DNA of 38,713 nt from a virus: the IMG/VR virus record IMGVR_UViG_3300045242_000049, positions 1-38,713 of that record. One strand, 5' to 3'. The notes beneath the pieces are model-generated. The model saw nothing but the letters and a program-made list of their open reading frames with translations. It ran no database searches and was not told the origin of the DNA. A program made the position numbers and the translations under genes. Shown piece by piece: positions 23,909 to 31,134 of this stretch (its first letter is position 1; every line of letters begins with the position of its first letter).

Positions 23909-24306
23909 GCGTCGCGCTGTTCACCAAGATCACCGCGCGGCTTGAGGAGCTGCTGGATATTTATGAAGCCGCTATCATCGTTAACGATGGCTCGGATGCC
24001 GATAATGATGCCATTGCTGAAGCTGCCGACATTATCGATACCCTCGCCGGGGCCAAGGACTTGCTGGGCGATTGGGAGAAGCGCGTAGCCTTCTCGGGTA
24101 GTGAACAAGCAGCCCAGATCGTGGCTGGCATGCTGGCCGACTGGAAGCTCGCAGGCGCTGTCTGGTTTGATCCGAAGACCAAGCGCTTTCGGCTTGTCGG
24201 CGATGCCTACAAAGCTGCCCGGCGCGAAATCTGTTGCGGTGTTTATCTGCCCACGGCAACCGCCAAAATGCTGCAAGAAGACTTCGCGGAGGTCATGGGC
24301 GAATGA
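23905..24306 (+). CDS. Unknown acidic helical protein
   Basis: 133 residues. The first 60 are acidic and helical (ARLEELLDIYEAAI, then ADIIDTLAGAKDLL), and the last 50 contain FDPKTKRFRLVGDAYKAARR and a terminal acidic helix. Both ends overlap neighbouring genes. I do not recognise a family. Location between small early genes and the replication initiator suggests an accessory regulator, without sequence support. Confidence 0.55.
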   Translation: MSVALFTKITARLEELLDIYEAAIIVNDGSDADNDAIAEAADIIDTLAGAKDLLGDWEKRVAFSGSEQAAQIVAGMLADWKLAGAVWFDPKTKRFRLVGDAYKAARREICCGVYLPTATAKMLQEDFAEVMGE

Positions 24307-24488
24307 AATCGCGCGATCGACCGCACGCGCTCGAGCACATCCGCGATTGCCTGCAGGAGCTTGAGGTCATACACACGCCGGAAGAAGTCCGGGATGCCGC
24401 GCGCGCGCTCGGCATGGCGCACCACCTGCCCGACCCGCAGGATGATCTTCCGCTCGGTCCACCGGTCCATCCCGAGGCCGGCTCATGA
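24303..24488 (+). CDS. Small unknown protein
   Basis: 61 residues from ATG 24303, which overlaps the preceding stop. The sequence has a helical start (RPHALEHIRDCLQELEVIHT, then PEEVRDAARALGM) and a Pro-rich end. A longer upstream reading exists but lies inside the neighbouring gene. No family recognised. Confidence 0.5.
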   Translation: MKSRDRPHALEHIRDCLQELEVIHTPEEVRDAARALGMAHHLPDPQDDLPLGPPVHPEAGS

Positions 24489-25462
24489 CCGTCGATGCCC
24501 GCATCAATGTCGAGCTGCGCTCGCATCCAAAGACGAAGAAGCTCCGGCGCCTGCTCGGCGCCGAAGGGGTGTTATCCCTGATCTGGCTGATCGCCTGGAC
24601 GGCGGCGAATCACCCGGACGGTGACTTGGCCGGAATGACCGGGGAAGACATAGAACTGGCAATCGACTGGCCAGGGGATCCCGGCGCCTTGATTACTGCG
24701 CTCACCGCGGTGCGCTTCCTGGACGGGGAGGAAGGGTCGTTCCGGATGCATGACTGGGACGAGCACAACCCCTGGGCTGCAGGCAGCCCTGCCCGCGCGC
24801 TCAAGGCGCGCTGGAACGCCGTCAAGCGCCATCACGGCGTCGACGCGGCGAACCGGCTTGTGCCTGGATACCATTCTGCTGGAACTCCCGGTTCCAGTGC
24901 TGCAGGCAATGCTGATAGAAAAGCTGTTAGCAATGCTAGCAGCAAACAATTAACGAAACCAGAGCGAAAAGATGCTGCTAGCAATGCTCCGTCTCCGTCT
25001 CCGTCTCTAGAAGAGCAAGAGCAAGAGCATGGGAAAACCCAACCGCACGGATCCGCTCCTGCGGATCCACCCGGTCAGCTCGAGCTCACTCCATCCGAGC
25101 CAAGCAACGTAACCGACCACCCCTCGAAGACCGCATCGGAAATAGTGCGCGATGTCTACAACGAGCTGATGCCGCGCTGTCGCCATATCAACGTGCTCAC
25201 TCCAAAACGCCGACGTCGCATCCTGGCAGCAGAAAAGCTTGCGCGCGCTGTCTGCGAAGAGCAGGGCTGGTCGTTGTCGACCGAAGCATTCTGGCGAGCC
25301 TACTTCACCGAATGCCAGCTTGATCCATGGCTGCGCGGAGAAGTGACCAATCCGCACAACCCGAACTGGAAACAGAACCTGGACGTGCTGATCGCCGAGG
25401 ACCGCTTCGCCGGCATCATGGACCAGGCCATCGAGACGGCGCGCGCGGAGCATGCAGCCTAG
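24485..25462 (+). CDS. Phage replication initiation protein (O-like)
   Basis: 325 residues, coupled to the previous gene. Residues 1-110 resemble the winged-helix N-terminal domain of phage replication proteins: INVELRSHPKTKKLRRLLG, SLIWLIAWTAANHPDGDLAG and FRMHDWDEHNPW. Residues 130-225 are a low-complexity linker (AASNA, PSPSPS, EEQEQE), and 228-325 a helical C-terminal domain with ILAAEKLARAVCEEQG and NWKQNLDVLIAEDRF. The arrangement, DNA-binding domain, linker, helicase-contact domain, followed by DnaB in the operon, fits an O-type initiator. The repeats in the linker DNA may be the origin. Confidence 0.75.
   Translation: MTVDARINVELRSHPKTKKLRRLLGAEGVLSLIWLIAWTAANHPDGDLAGMTGEDIELAIDWPGDPGALITALTAVRFLDGEEGSFRMHDWDEHNPWAAGSPARALKARWNAVKRHHGVDAANRLVPGYHSAGTPGSSAAGNADRKAVSNASSKQLTKPERKDAASNAPSPSPSLEEQEQEHGKTQPHGSAPADPPGQLELTPSEPSNVTDHPSKTASEIVRDVYNELMPRCRHINVLTPKRRRRILAAEKLARAVCEEQGWSLSTEAFWRAYFTECQLDPWLRGEVTNPHNPNWKQNLDVLIAEDRFAGIMDQAIETARAEHAA
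24879..25028 (+). repeat. Candidate replication origin: iterons and simple repeats inside the initiator gene
   Basis: Within the linker-coding DNA there are three copies of GCAATGCT (24906-24913, 24930-24937, 24981-24988); the last two are extended to TAGCAATGCT. A 7-bp inverted repeat CTGGAAC/GTTCCAG lies at 24879-24897. A locally A-rich stretch (24938-24970) separates copies 2 and 3, and (CTCCGT)x3 and (AAGAGC)x3 follow (24987-25028). Lambda-type origins also sit in the linker region of O. The spacing of the copies (24 and 51 bp) is irregular, so the call is tentative. Confidence 0.45.
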
Positions 25463-25476
25463 TAACAGCCAGCCAG

Positions 25477-25500
25477 CCCGCAGGCGGTGCGGGATTGTTT
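25477..25500 (+). terminator. Weak terminator-like hairpin after the replication gene
   Basis: CCCGC (25477-25481) pairs with GCGGG (25489-25493) around a 7-nt loop, followed by ATTGTTT. It lies 15 nt after the initiator stop and 15 nt before a new start. The T-run is interrupted, so it is likely an attenuator at best. Confidence 0.4.
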
Positions 25501-25515
25501 CAACAGGAGTAAATC

Positions 25516-25590
25516 ATGGCAATCAAGAAGGCAAGTGAGCGTCCGGTGATCGTTTTTGCGAGGGCGCGCCCACGACGCCGCGCGGGCTGA
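25516..25590 (+). CDS. Short peptide with strong ribosome site
   Basis: ATG 25516 has AGGAG 7 nt upstream and encodes a 24-residue basic peptide (MAIKKASERPVIVFARARPR and four more). It may be a leader peptide or the start of a larger gene lost by a frameshift, because the next frame opens almost at once. Confidence 0.35.
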   Translation: MAIKKASERPVIVFARARPRRRAG

Positions 25591-25597
25591 GCCGCTA

Positions 25598-25939
25598 ATG
25601 TCCGGATGGGAATTGACACACTCGCCGCAAAATAGTGTGCGGGCTGAGCCGGTGGCGAATAATAGTGATGGCGACTTCTGCGACAAGTGGGGGGCGTGCA
25701 AAGTTTGCGGCGGTGAGATTCCATACGGACACACTGCCACCTGCTACATCTGGAAAATCGAACAAGAGCGCGATCAGGCAATCGCCGCCACACCGCCCAC
25801 AGTGGACGTGGCCGCGCTGCGCCGAAAAATACTACGGTTAGCGGATCAGATTGACGGCCTTGCACTGACGGCCGCTTGTACAGACCTCGCCAATGAAGCG
25901 CGCGATATAGCAGCACTGCTGCCTACGGAGGACAAATGA
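25598..25939 (+). CDS. Small zinc-knuckle-like unknown protein
   Basis: 113 residues from ATG 25598. A cluster of Cys and His, CKVCGGEIPYGHTATCYIWK, forms a likely zinc knuckle. The second half is helical with VAALRRKILRLADQIDGL and LANEARDIAALL. A TTG 14 codons upstream is in frame. The stop overlaps the DUF551 gene start. Not assignable beyond that. Confidence 0.55.
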   Translation: MSGWELTHSPQNSVRAEPVANNSDGDFCDKWGACKVCGGEIPYGHTATCYIWKIEQERDQAIAATPPTVDVAALRRKILRLADQIDGLALTAACTDLANEARDIAALLPTEDK

Positions 25940-26427
25940 ACGCCGCGAAGGATGAAGTGCTGAGGTTGCGTGATGTTGCGCACCGTATCGCGAAAGCTGG
26001 CATCAACGGCTTCGGAAACGAGCTAAACGACATTGCAGACGCACTCGCCGCCAGCATGCCGGACGGCGCGGAGGCGGTAGTATGGGCCGATCCGAATGAT
26101 GTAGCTGAGCAGCGCCAATCCATCATGGCAACCGCCAACAAATGGGAACATGAAGGAACCAGATACAAATTACCCCTCTACGCAACCCCGCAGCTACCTG
26201 CGCAGGGGTGGATGGCGATTGAGAGTGCGCCGAACAATGACAAAGTGTGTGTGATTGGATGGGCAGAGAGTCGTTACCGTGATGGCTATGGTGTGGTCAT
26301 CATGCGATGGTTTGCCTGTGGGAAGGACTTGCTTGAGGGATATTGGACATGCAACGCAATTCAATACTACCCAACCCACTGGATGCCCCTACCAGCCCCA
26401 CCCGCACCGAAGGAGACGAGGACGTGA
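25936..26427 (+). CDS. DUF551-containing protein
   Basis: 163 residues, coupled to both neighbours. The second half has the DUF551 (PF04448) pattern: GWMAIESAPNNDKVCVIGWA, a middle strand region and YYPTHWMPLPAPPAP at the end. The N-terminal half is helical with HRIAKAGINGFGNELNDIAD. DUF551 proteins are frequent in phages and have no known role. Its stop overlaps the GTG of the PAPS-reductase-like gene. Confidence 0.75.
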   Translation: MNAAKDEVLRLRDVAHRIAKAGINGFGNELNDIADALAASMPDGAEAVVWADPNDVAEQRQSIMATANKWEHEGTRYKLPLYATPQLPAQGWMAIESAPNNDKVCVIGWAESRYRDGYGVVIMRWFACGKDLLEGYWTCNAIQYYPTHWMPLPAPPAPKETRT

Positions 26428-26969
26428 GCAGACTTGTGTGCTGGTGGTCTGCTGGCGTTACCTCTGCGGTCGCGGCGGCGCTTGCGCTGACAACGATTGA
26501 TGCCGACGAAAAGGTTGTTGCTTACTGCGCCAGTGTCGAGAACGACGAACATCCAGACAATGCGCGATTCCTTGCCGACTGTGAGGGGTGGTATGAGATC
26601 GGTATTGAGCGACTGTACGCCGCAGACTATTCCAGTGTCGAGGACGTATGGGAGAAGCGCCAGTACGTCGCAGGCATCGCCGGAGCGCCCTGTACAACTT
26701 TCCTGAAAAAGAAGGTTCGCAATGCCTTCCAGCGTCGCGACGATGTGCATGTGTTCGGATTCGATGCTGGCGAACCGCATCGCGCCGATAGGTTCATCGA
26801 GAACAATCCTGACATCGACGTGCGATTCCCGCTGATCGAGCGCGGCCTTACGCACGCTGATTGCAGCGCGATTCTGGCCGAGCAGAAGATCGAATTGCCA
26901 GCGATGTACGCGCTCGGCTACCGGAACAACAATTGCATAGGGTGCGTGAAGGGTGGCGCTGGCTACTAG
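26424..26969 (+). CDS. PAPS-reductase-like (PP-loop) phage protein, truncated by TAG
   Basis: From the GTG at 26424 (GGAG 9 nt upstream) the frame gives 181 residues. Motifs: LVCWWSAGVTSAVAAALAL (an S-G-x-x-S PP-loop), CASVENDEHPDNARFLAD, VAGIAGAPCTTFLKKKVR, and near the end LGYRNNNCIGCVKGGAGY. This is the standard phage PAPS-reductase-like protein. The frame stops at TAG exactly where relatives have W in GYWNKIR, and the rest continues in frame (26970-27170). The product here therefore lacks about 66 C-terminal residues. Confidence 0.8.
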   Translation: MSRLVCWWSAGVTSAVAAALALTTIDADEKVVAYCASVENDEHPDNARFLADCEGWYEIGIERLYAADYSSVEDVWEKRQYVAGIAGAPCTTFLKKKVRNAFQRRDDVHVFGFDAGEPHRADRFIENNPDIDVRFPLIERGLTHADCSAILAEQKIELPAMYALGYRNNNCIGCVKGGAGY

Positions 26970-27170
26970 AACAAAATACGGGCCGACTTTCCCGAAATCT
27001 TTGCAAGGCGCGCGGAGCAAAGCCGAAGGCTCGGAGCGAGATTGATCCGCGTGAATGGTAAGCGCGCATTCCTTGACGAACTGCCGCTTGGCACTGGCCG
27101 CTACGAGGCCGAGGAAGCTGTCGAATGTGGCGTCGGGTGTGACGGTGCGATGAAAGAACTTTGTCCATGA
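26970..27170 (+). pseudogene. C-terminal segment of the PAPS-reductase-like gene after the amber codon
   Basis: The same frame continues from 26970 with NKIRADFPEIFARRAEQSRR, then AFLDELPLGTGRY and VECGVGCDGAMKELCP, and ends at TGA 27168-27170. These are the conserved C-terminal motifs of the same family (FLDELDP..GRY, then a Cys pair). It is separated from the rest only by TAG at 26967-26969. One base change (TGG to TAG) explains it. Confidence 0.8.
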
Positions 27171-27186
27171 GCACAGGAGCCAACCC

Positions 27187-28650
27187 ATGACTGAGCAGAA
27201 GCCACGCGCGGCCAAGCCTGCAGCGACAATCGCGCAGCTGCGCATGGCGCCGCAGTCGATCGTAGCCGAGCAGGCGGTCCTGGGTGGCGTGATGCTCGAC
27301 CCCTCGGCGATCTGGCGCGTGCTCGATACCATCACCGAGGCCTGCTTCTACCGCCACGGCCATCGCCTGATCTGGCGCGCGATCCTCGAGCTGCACACGG
27401 CCAACCGTCCGTTCGACGTGGTCACGCTCGGGACCTGGTTCGATCAGCATGGGCTCTCGCAGCACATCGATGGCTCGGCCTATCTAATCGAGCTGGCGCA
27501 GACCACGCCGTCGGCTGCGAACATCACCGCCTACGCCGAGATCGTGCGCGAGCAGTACATGCTCCGAACGCTGATCGAGGCTGGGACCAAGGTGGTGGAG
27601 AACGCGTTCAACGCCGGCAGCCGCAAACCGCTTGAGCTGATCGCCGAAGCGCAATCAGCGATCGGTCACGTCCTGCTCGGGCAACCCAGCCAGCTCGAGT
27701 CGCCGGCAACCATCATCGACGAGCTGATCGCCGAGGCGGCTGAAGCAAGCGAGGACCAGCTGGTGATCCGCGGATTGACCACCGGCCTGCCAGATCTGGA
27801 CCTGATCCTGGGTGGCATGCGTGGCGGCCAGATGATCGTGGTTGCGGGTCGGCCGAAAATGGGCAAGACCACGCTCGCGGTCAACATCGCCGAGCACGTC
27901 GGCCTGGCGCTGCGCCGGCGCGTGGCGATCCATTCGCTGGAAATGCTCCCGAAGGAGCTGATGCAGCGGATGATCTGCTCGCTCGGCTACATCGATGCGA
28001 CCCGCATGCGTTCCAACGATCTCACCCAGGACGAATGGAGCAGCTGGTCGCTGATCACCGGCAAGCTACGCCAGGCGCCGATCGACTTCTCTGGCCCGCG
28101 CAACGTGGTCGTCGACCAGTTGATCGCGCAGACCCAGCGCGCGCATGCCGAGAACCCGATCAGCCTGGTCGTGGTCGACTACGCTCAGCTGATCGATGTC
28201 AGCAGCTCCGACAACCAGAACATCGGCTATGGCGAAGTCTCGCGCAAGCTCAAGCTGATGGCCGGCGCCATGAATGCCGTTGTCATCCTGGTGTCGCAGC
28301 TCAACCGCAAGCTCGAGGAGCGCGGCGACAAGCGTCCGATCCTTTCGGATCTGCGTGCCAGCGGTAGCCTCGAGCAGGATGCCGATGCGATTGTGTTCGT
28401 ATACAGGGACGAGATTTACCACAAGCGATCCGAGGACCGCGGCACCGCCGAGATTATCGTCGCAGCCCAGCGCGGTGGTAAGCCTGGCACAGCGCGCGTG
28501 CTCGCCGACCTGGATCATTATCGCTTCGCACCACTGCCGCTGGATTTCGTGCCAGCACCATTACCAGATGAACCATCGCATAAGGCGCGCAAGGGATCTG
28601 GCGCATTCCCACGCGTTCGGCGCGATCATTCCGATCGCGACGACGACTGA
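27187..28650 (+). CDS. Replicative DNA helicase, DnaB family
   Basis: 487 residues, AGGAG 8 nt before ATG 27187. The N-terminal domain (residues 18-130) starts with APQSIVAEQAVLGGVML. The RecA-like domain has Walker A GRPKMGKTT at 221-229, SLEMLPKELMQRM (DnaB H2), Walker B VVVDYAQL near 328-335, and the SQLNRKLEERGDKRP, SDLRASGSLEQDAD motifs near the end. Length is like bacterial DnaB. It would be loaded by the upstream initiator and unwind the fork. The last 30 residues are Arg/Asp-rich. Confidence 0.95.
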   Translation: MTEQKPRAAKPAATIAQLRMAPQSIVAEQAVLGGVMLDPSAIWRVLDTITEACFYRHGHRLIWRAILELHTANRPFDVVTLGTWFDQHGLSQHIDGSAYLIELAQTTPSAANITAYAEIVREQYMLRTLIEAGTKVVENAFNAGSRKPLELIAEAQSAIGHVLLGQPSQLESPATIIDELIAEAAEASEDQLVIRGLTTGLPDLDLILGGMRGGQMIVVAGRPKMGKTTLAVNIAEHVGLALRRRVAIHSLEMLPKELMQRMICSLGYIDATRMRSNDLTQDEWSSWSLITGKLRQAPIDFSGPRNVVVDQLIAQTQRAHAENPISLVVVDYAQLIDVSSSDNQNIGYGEVSRKLKLMAGAMNAVVILVSQLNRKLEERGDKRPILSDLRASGSLEQDADAIVFVYRDEIYHKRSEDRGTAEIIVAAQRGGKPGTARVLADLDHYRFAPLPLDFVPAPLPDEPSHKARKGSGAFPRVRRDHSDRDDD

Positions 28651-28670
28651 TCACTAGACCGAGGCCCAAC

Positions 28671-29180
28671 ATGCCACTCGCACTAAAAATCCTGATCTTC
28701 CTGAACGTCGTCGGCCTTGTGACGATCGTGCTCATCGCGCTGGCACTGCGCAACGTCCTGATCGACGTTTACCTTGAACGCTTCAATTATCGCTTCACGC
28801 ACCGCTGGAGTCGCAACGGCAAGGATGCCGCAACCATCCGTCTGGTCCTGGATCCTGACGGCATTTCAATCGAAGGAGGATGCATCATGAGCAACAAGCA
28901 CATCGGCGACACCAAGAAGTTTCATATCGACGGCACCAACGCCGGCGCCGCGCTCGATCTGACCAACGTGAAGGTCAGCACCAGCGATGCCACGGTGGCA
29001 ACCGTTTCCGGTAGCCTCAACGCGGACAACACCGTCTATTCCGGCGAGTACACCTGCGTCGGCATCGGCACCTGCTCGCTCGATGCCGAGGATCTGACCG
29101 CAGACGGTCAGGACGTGAAGGCCTCGCTCGGCATCAATGTGGTCGCACCGGCAACGCTGGAAATCGTCGAGGACGCATAG
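28671..29180 (+). CDS. Membrane-anchored Ig-like protein (long form)
   Basis: 169 residues from ATG 28671 (GAGG upstream). Residues 5-27 form one membrane helix (ILIFLNVVGLVTIVLIALAL). Residues 73-169 are a beta-rich region with VSTSDATVATVSGSLNADNT and EYTCVGIGTCSLDAEDLT, which resembles bacterial Ig-like (Big_2) domains. Between them is a basic linker (FNYRFTHRWSRNGKDAA). A second, much stronger start at 28887 lies in the same frame, so a short soluble form is expected; this long reading may be two adjacent genes joined without a stop. Confidence 0.5.
   Translation: MPLALKILIFLNVVGLVTIVLIALALRNVLIDVYLERFNYRFTHRWSRNGKDAATIRLVLDPDGISIEGGCIMSNKHIGDTKKFHIDGTNAGAALDLTNVKVSTSDATVATVSGSLNADNTVYSGEYTCVGIGTCSLDAEDLTADGQDVKASLGINVVAPATLEIVEDA
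28887..29180 (+). CDS. Soluble Ig-like protein (short form, internal start)
   Basis: AAGGAGGA at 28873-28880 is 6 nt from ATG 28887, much stronger than the site before 28671. The product has 97 residues: MSNKHIGDTKKFHIDGTNA, then LTNVKVSTSDATVATVSG and an ending LGINVVAPATLEIVEDA. The pattern of Thr/Val/Asp alternation fits one Ig-like domain, typical of phage structural or surface-binding proteins. Position in the early operon is unusual for a structural part. The short form is the better-supported one. Confidence 0.65.
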   Translation: MSNKHIGDTKKFHIDGTNAGAALDLTNVKVSTSDATVATVSGSLNADNTVYSGEYTCVGIGTCSLDAEDLTADGQDVKASLGINVVAPATLEIVEDA

Positions 29181-29203
29181 TCGAACCCGCGGAGGAGCAA
29201 TCC

Positions 29204-29251
29204 AATGCGATGGCATAGCGCGGCGACCTGGCAACGGGTCGCCGCTTCATA
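29204..29251 (+). other. Mini-ORF with strong ribosome site and hairpin
   Basis: GGAGGAG (29191-29197) precedes a 15-codon ORF (MRWHSAATWQRVAAS) ending at TAA 29249-29251. The coding DNA contains a perfect 9-bp stem GCGGCGACC (29220-29228) / GGTCGCCGC (29237-29245) with an 8-nt loop. It lies directly upstream of the DUF1064 gene. It may be an attenuator or leader peptide. Confidence 0.4.
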
Positions 29252-29268
29252 AATCATCGGGGGATGTA

Positions 29269-29760
29269 ATGGCGAAGGGGAAGCGCTCGCTTCGGTATGC
29301 CGGGATCGAGGAAATGCCGGAAGGTATGCGCAAATTGCTAGAGCAGAAGAACACCTCAATGCAGGCCGGGCTCGAGCACCTGCGAAAGATGCCAAACCAC
29401 GCAGCGGATAACAGCCAGCAGCGCCACCGCGCGCTCGGGCGCCTGCCGACCGGGACCATGAACAAGACCGAGACGCTCTATTCGCAGCAGCTCGAGCTGC
29501 GGCTTCGCGCTGGCGAACTGCTCTGGTACCGATTCGAAGGGATCAAGCTGCGCCTTGCAGAGAAGACGTTCATCACGATCGACTTTGCCGTGATGCTGGC
29601 AAACAAGCAACTCGAAATGCACGAGGTGAAGGGCGGCCATTGGGAGGACGACGCCAGGGCCAAGACCAAGATTGCTGCTGCGCAATATCCGTTTCAGTTT
29701 ATCGCTGTCACACCGATTGCGAAGAAGCACGGCGGCGGCTGGCGCGAGGAGCGATTCTAA
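29269..29760 (+). CDS. DUF1064 phage nuclease-like protein
   Basis: 163 residues from ATG 29269. The sequence has the DUF1064 (PF06356) pattern: NKTETLYSQQLELRLRAGEL, LLWYRFEGIKLRLAEKT and DFAVMLANKQLEMHEVKGGH with HWEDDARAKTKIAAAQYPFQ. The D plus E-V-K in DFAV..EVKG resembles the PD-(D/E)xK nuclease core. The N-terminus is basic, so DNA binding is likely. Family members are found in early or recombination modules. The coordinates before 29269 are open but contain no match. Confidence 0.8.
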   Translation: MAKGKRSLRYAGIEEMPEGMRKLLEQKNTSMQAGLEHLRKMPNHAADNSQQRHRALGRLPTGTMNKTETLYSQQLELRLRAGELLWYRFEGIKLRLAEKTFITIDFAVMLANKQLEMHEVKGGHWEDDARAKTKIAAAQYPFQFIAVTPIAKKHGGGWREERF

Positions 29761-30087
29761 ATGATCCATCGCATCGCTTGGACCAGGAAAGAGGACACCA
29801 TCATCGAGAAGCACTGGCCGTCCGGCGGAATGGACGTGGTCAAGCAGCTGCTGGACGATTTTCACGAAGACGACGTTCGTACCTGCGCGGCGATTGCATG
29901 CCGGGCATCGCGGCTCGGTGTGAAGCTGACCGAAGAGATGCGCGCTGGAATCAATGGCGTTGCATCGGCCAAGCGCCTGGCGAAGATTGCCGCGGCGCTA
30001 TCGAAAGAGGCGCCGGGATGTCTGTTCATGGGCTACGAGATAGTCGATGTCTCCAAGGCCTTTAACGCCTGGCTGAAGACACGATGA
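29761..30087 (+). CDS. Small putative DNA-binding protein (Myb/GcrA-like start)
   Basis: 108 residues. It starts MIHRIAWTRKEDTIIEKHWP, a W-x-x-x-E-D-x-I pattern typical of Myb/SANT or GcrA-type helix-turn-helix proteins, followed by RTCAAIACRASRLGVKLT, the recognition-helix-like segment. The rest is helical and basic. It begins right after the DUF1064 stop. DNA binding is inferred from the pattern. Confidence 0.6.
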   Translation: MIHRIAWTRKEDTIIEKHWPSGGMDVVKQLLDDFHEDDVRTCAAIACRASRLGVKLTEEMRAGINGVASAKRLAKIAAALSKEAPGCLFMGYEIVDVSKAFNAWLKTR

Positions 30088-30329
30088 GCTGGGAGGTCGA
30101 TTCCCTGAATAGCCGTATCGAGCACGCATGGTGCGCGATGCAGGCGTGGTCGCCTTTGGTGCGGCATGCCATCTATCTGACCCCAGCTTTTTTGATCATC
30201 GGAATCAAACCCACCGATTACCGGCCGCAAGGATCCTATTGGATCGGGGACTTCGACCGTTCCGTGAAGCTCGATCACTTCCGGCAGGCAGCTTTCGCCA
30301 CATTCGAGAAAATGAAGGGGCCACGCTGA
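30084..30329 (+). CDS. Small unknown protein
   Basis: 81 residues, with overlaps at both ends. It contains LNSRIEHAWCAMQAW, AIYLTPAFLIIGIKP (a hydrophobic strand) and DHFRQAAFATFEKMKG. I recognise no family. Its position directly before the antiterminator-like gene suggests a part of late control, on context alone. Confidence 0.5.
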   Translation: MSWEVDSLNSRIEHAWCAMQAWSPLVRHAIYLTPAFLIIGIKPTDYRPQGSYWIGDFDRSVKLDHFRQAAFATFEKMKGPR

Positions 30330-31042
30330 TGGGCGACGTGCGCGAGCTGCTGGCTCGGGATGGCTTGGCCGGCGTGCAGTTCGGTACCGGCGGCCGCGGT
30401 GGTGGCGTTCCAGAAATCACCAACATGGACATCCGGGCAGCCCTGGGAATGGTCCCGACCGGCCTTGGCCGTGAGCTGCTGGACTGGCTGTATGCCAGCG
30501 GCCGGTCGGAGCGCCCGGAAGGCCCACAGCGCATCCCGCGCGCACTGGATCGTGAGCTGGCCCTCATGCTCTACACCGAGAAGGACCGGCTCGAGCGCGC
30601 GCTGCTGGCGGCACGGCTCGAGCTCCACATCGCCCAAGACCTTACCAGCCAGCACCACCGGTCGGAAGAGGAACGGATGGAGCTGCAATACCTGCACGGT
30701 CGCGTCGCACACCACCACCATCGGGTCTGGCCAGACCAGACGAGCCTGTATCCCCGGATTCGCGCAGCCGTGGTCCATGAAATGGATGGCCGCGAGCATT
30801 GTGCAGTCTGTGCAGGCCGCGCCAACCTGCTGCAGGCCAACCTGCAGGTGCGGTGCACGGCCTGCAATGGAAGCGGCGTGGTCCGGATCAGTGGGCGCTA
30901 TCGGGCAGCCTGGCTGGGGGTCGACGAATCGAGCTATCGCCGTTCCTGGCGTGCTTGCTACGAATGGCTGCACTCGCAAGTATCTTTCGCGCATTCCGAT
31001 GCGCTCGAGGCGTTGAAGAGCGCTCTAGGCCGCATCCTGTAG
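30329..31042 (+). CDS. Q-like late antitermination protein
   Basis: 237 residues from ATG 30329, overlapping the preceding stop. The C-terminal 90 residues have a zinc-binding arrangement, C158-x2-C161 and C176-x2-C179 (HCAVCAG, RCTACNGSG), followed by a helical segment AWLGVDESSYRRSWRACYEW typical of phage antitermination Q families. The N-terminal part is helical (DRLERALLAARLELHIAQDL). Position, last early gene directly before a strong terminator and the lysis genes, is the expected Q position. DNA or RNAP contact is inferred from the family. Confidence 0.7.
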   Translation: MGDVRELLARDGLAGVQFGTGGRGGGVPEITNMDIRAALGMVPTGLGRELLDWLYASGRSERPEGPQRIPRALDRELALMLYTEKDRLERALLAARLELHIAQDLTSQHHRSEEERMELQYLHGRVAHHHHRVWPDQTSLYPRIRAAVVHEMDGREHCAVCAGRANLLQANLQVRCTACNGSGVVRISGRYRAAWLGVDESSYRRSWRACYEWLHSQVSFAHSDALEALKSALGRIL

Positions 31043-31069
31043 TGCGGCATTGATGCTGCCGCATTTTTT
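31043..31069 (+). terminator. Strong intrinsic terminator after the Q-like gene
   Basis: TGCGGCA (31043-31049) pairs with TGCCGCA (31057-31063) around a 7-nt loop, followed by TTTTTT. It starts at the base after the Q-like stop. It should stop early transcription before the late genes, or be the site overcome by antitermination. Confidence 0.85.
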
Positions 31070-31103
31070 CGCCATTCTACGCGCGAGGGCGAAATGCCCC
31101 CAG

Positions 31104-31125
31104 ACGCCAGCCCAAACGCTGGCGT
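31104..31125 (+). other. Hairpin just upstream of the tRNA
   Basis: ACGCCAGC (31104-31111) and GCTGGCGT (31118-31125) form a perfect 8-bp stem with loop CCAAAC, 10 nt before the tRNA 5' end. It may mark an RNase processing site or a second pause signal. A further stem, CTGGCCG/CGGCCAG (31232-31258), lies after the tRNA. Confidence 0.55.
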
Positions 31126-31134
31126 TGCCGTTTC

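Noticed and set aside
26367-27335. Long open frame on the minus strand opposite the PAPS-reductase-like and DnaB genes (322 codons).
   Set aside because: It overlaps genes with clear family motifs, has no ribosome site or operon context, and no motif of its own.
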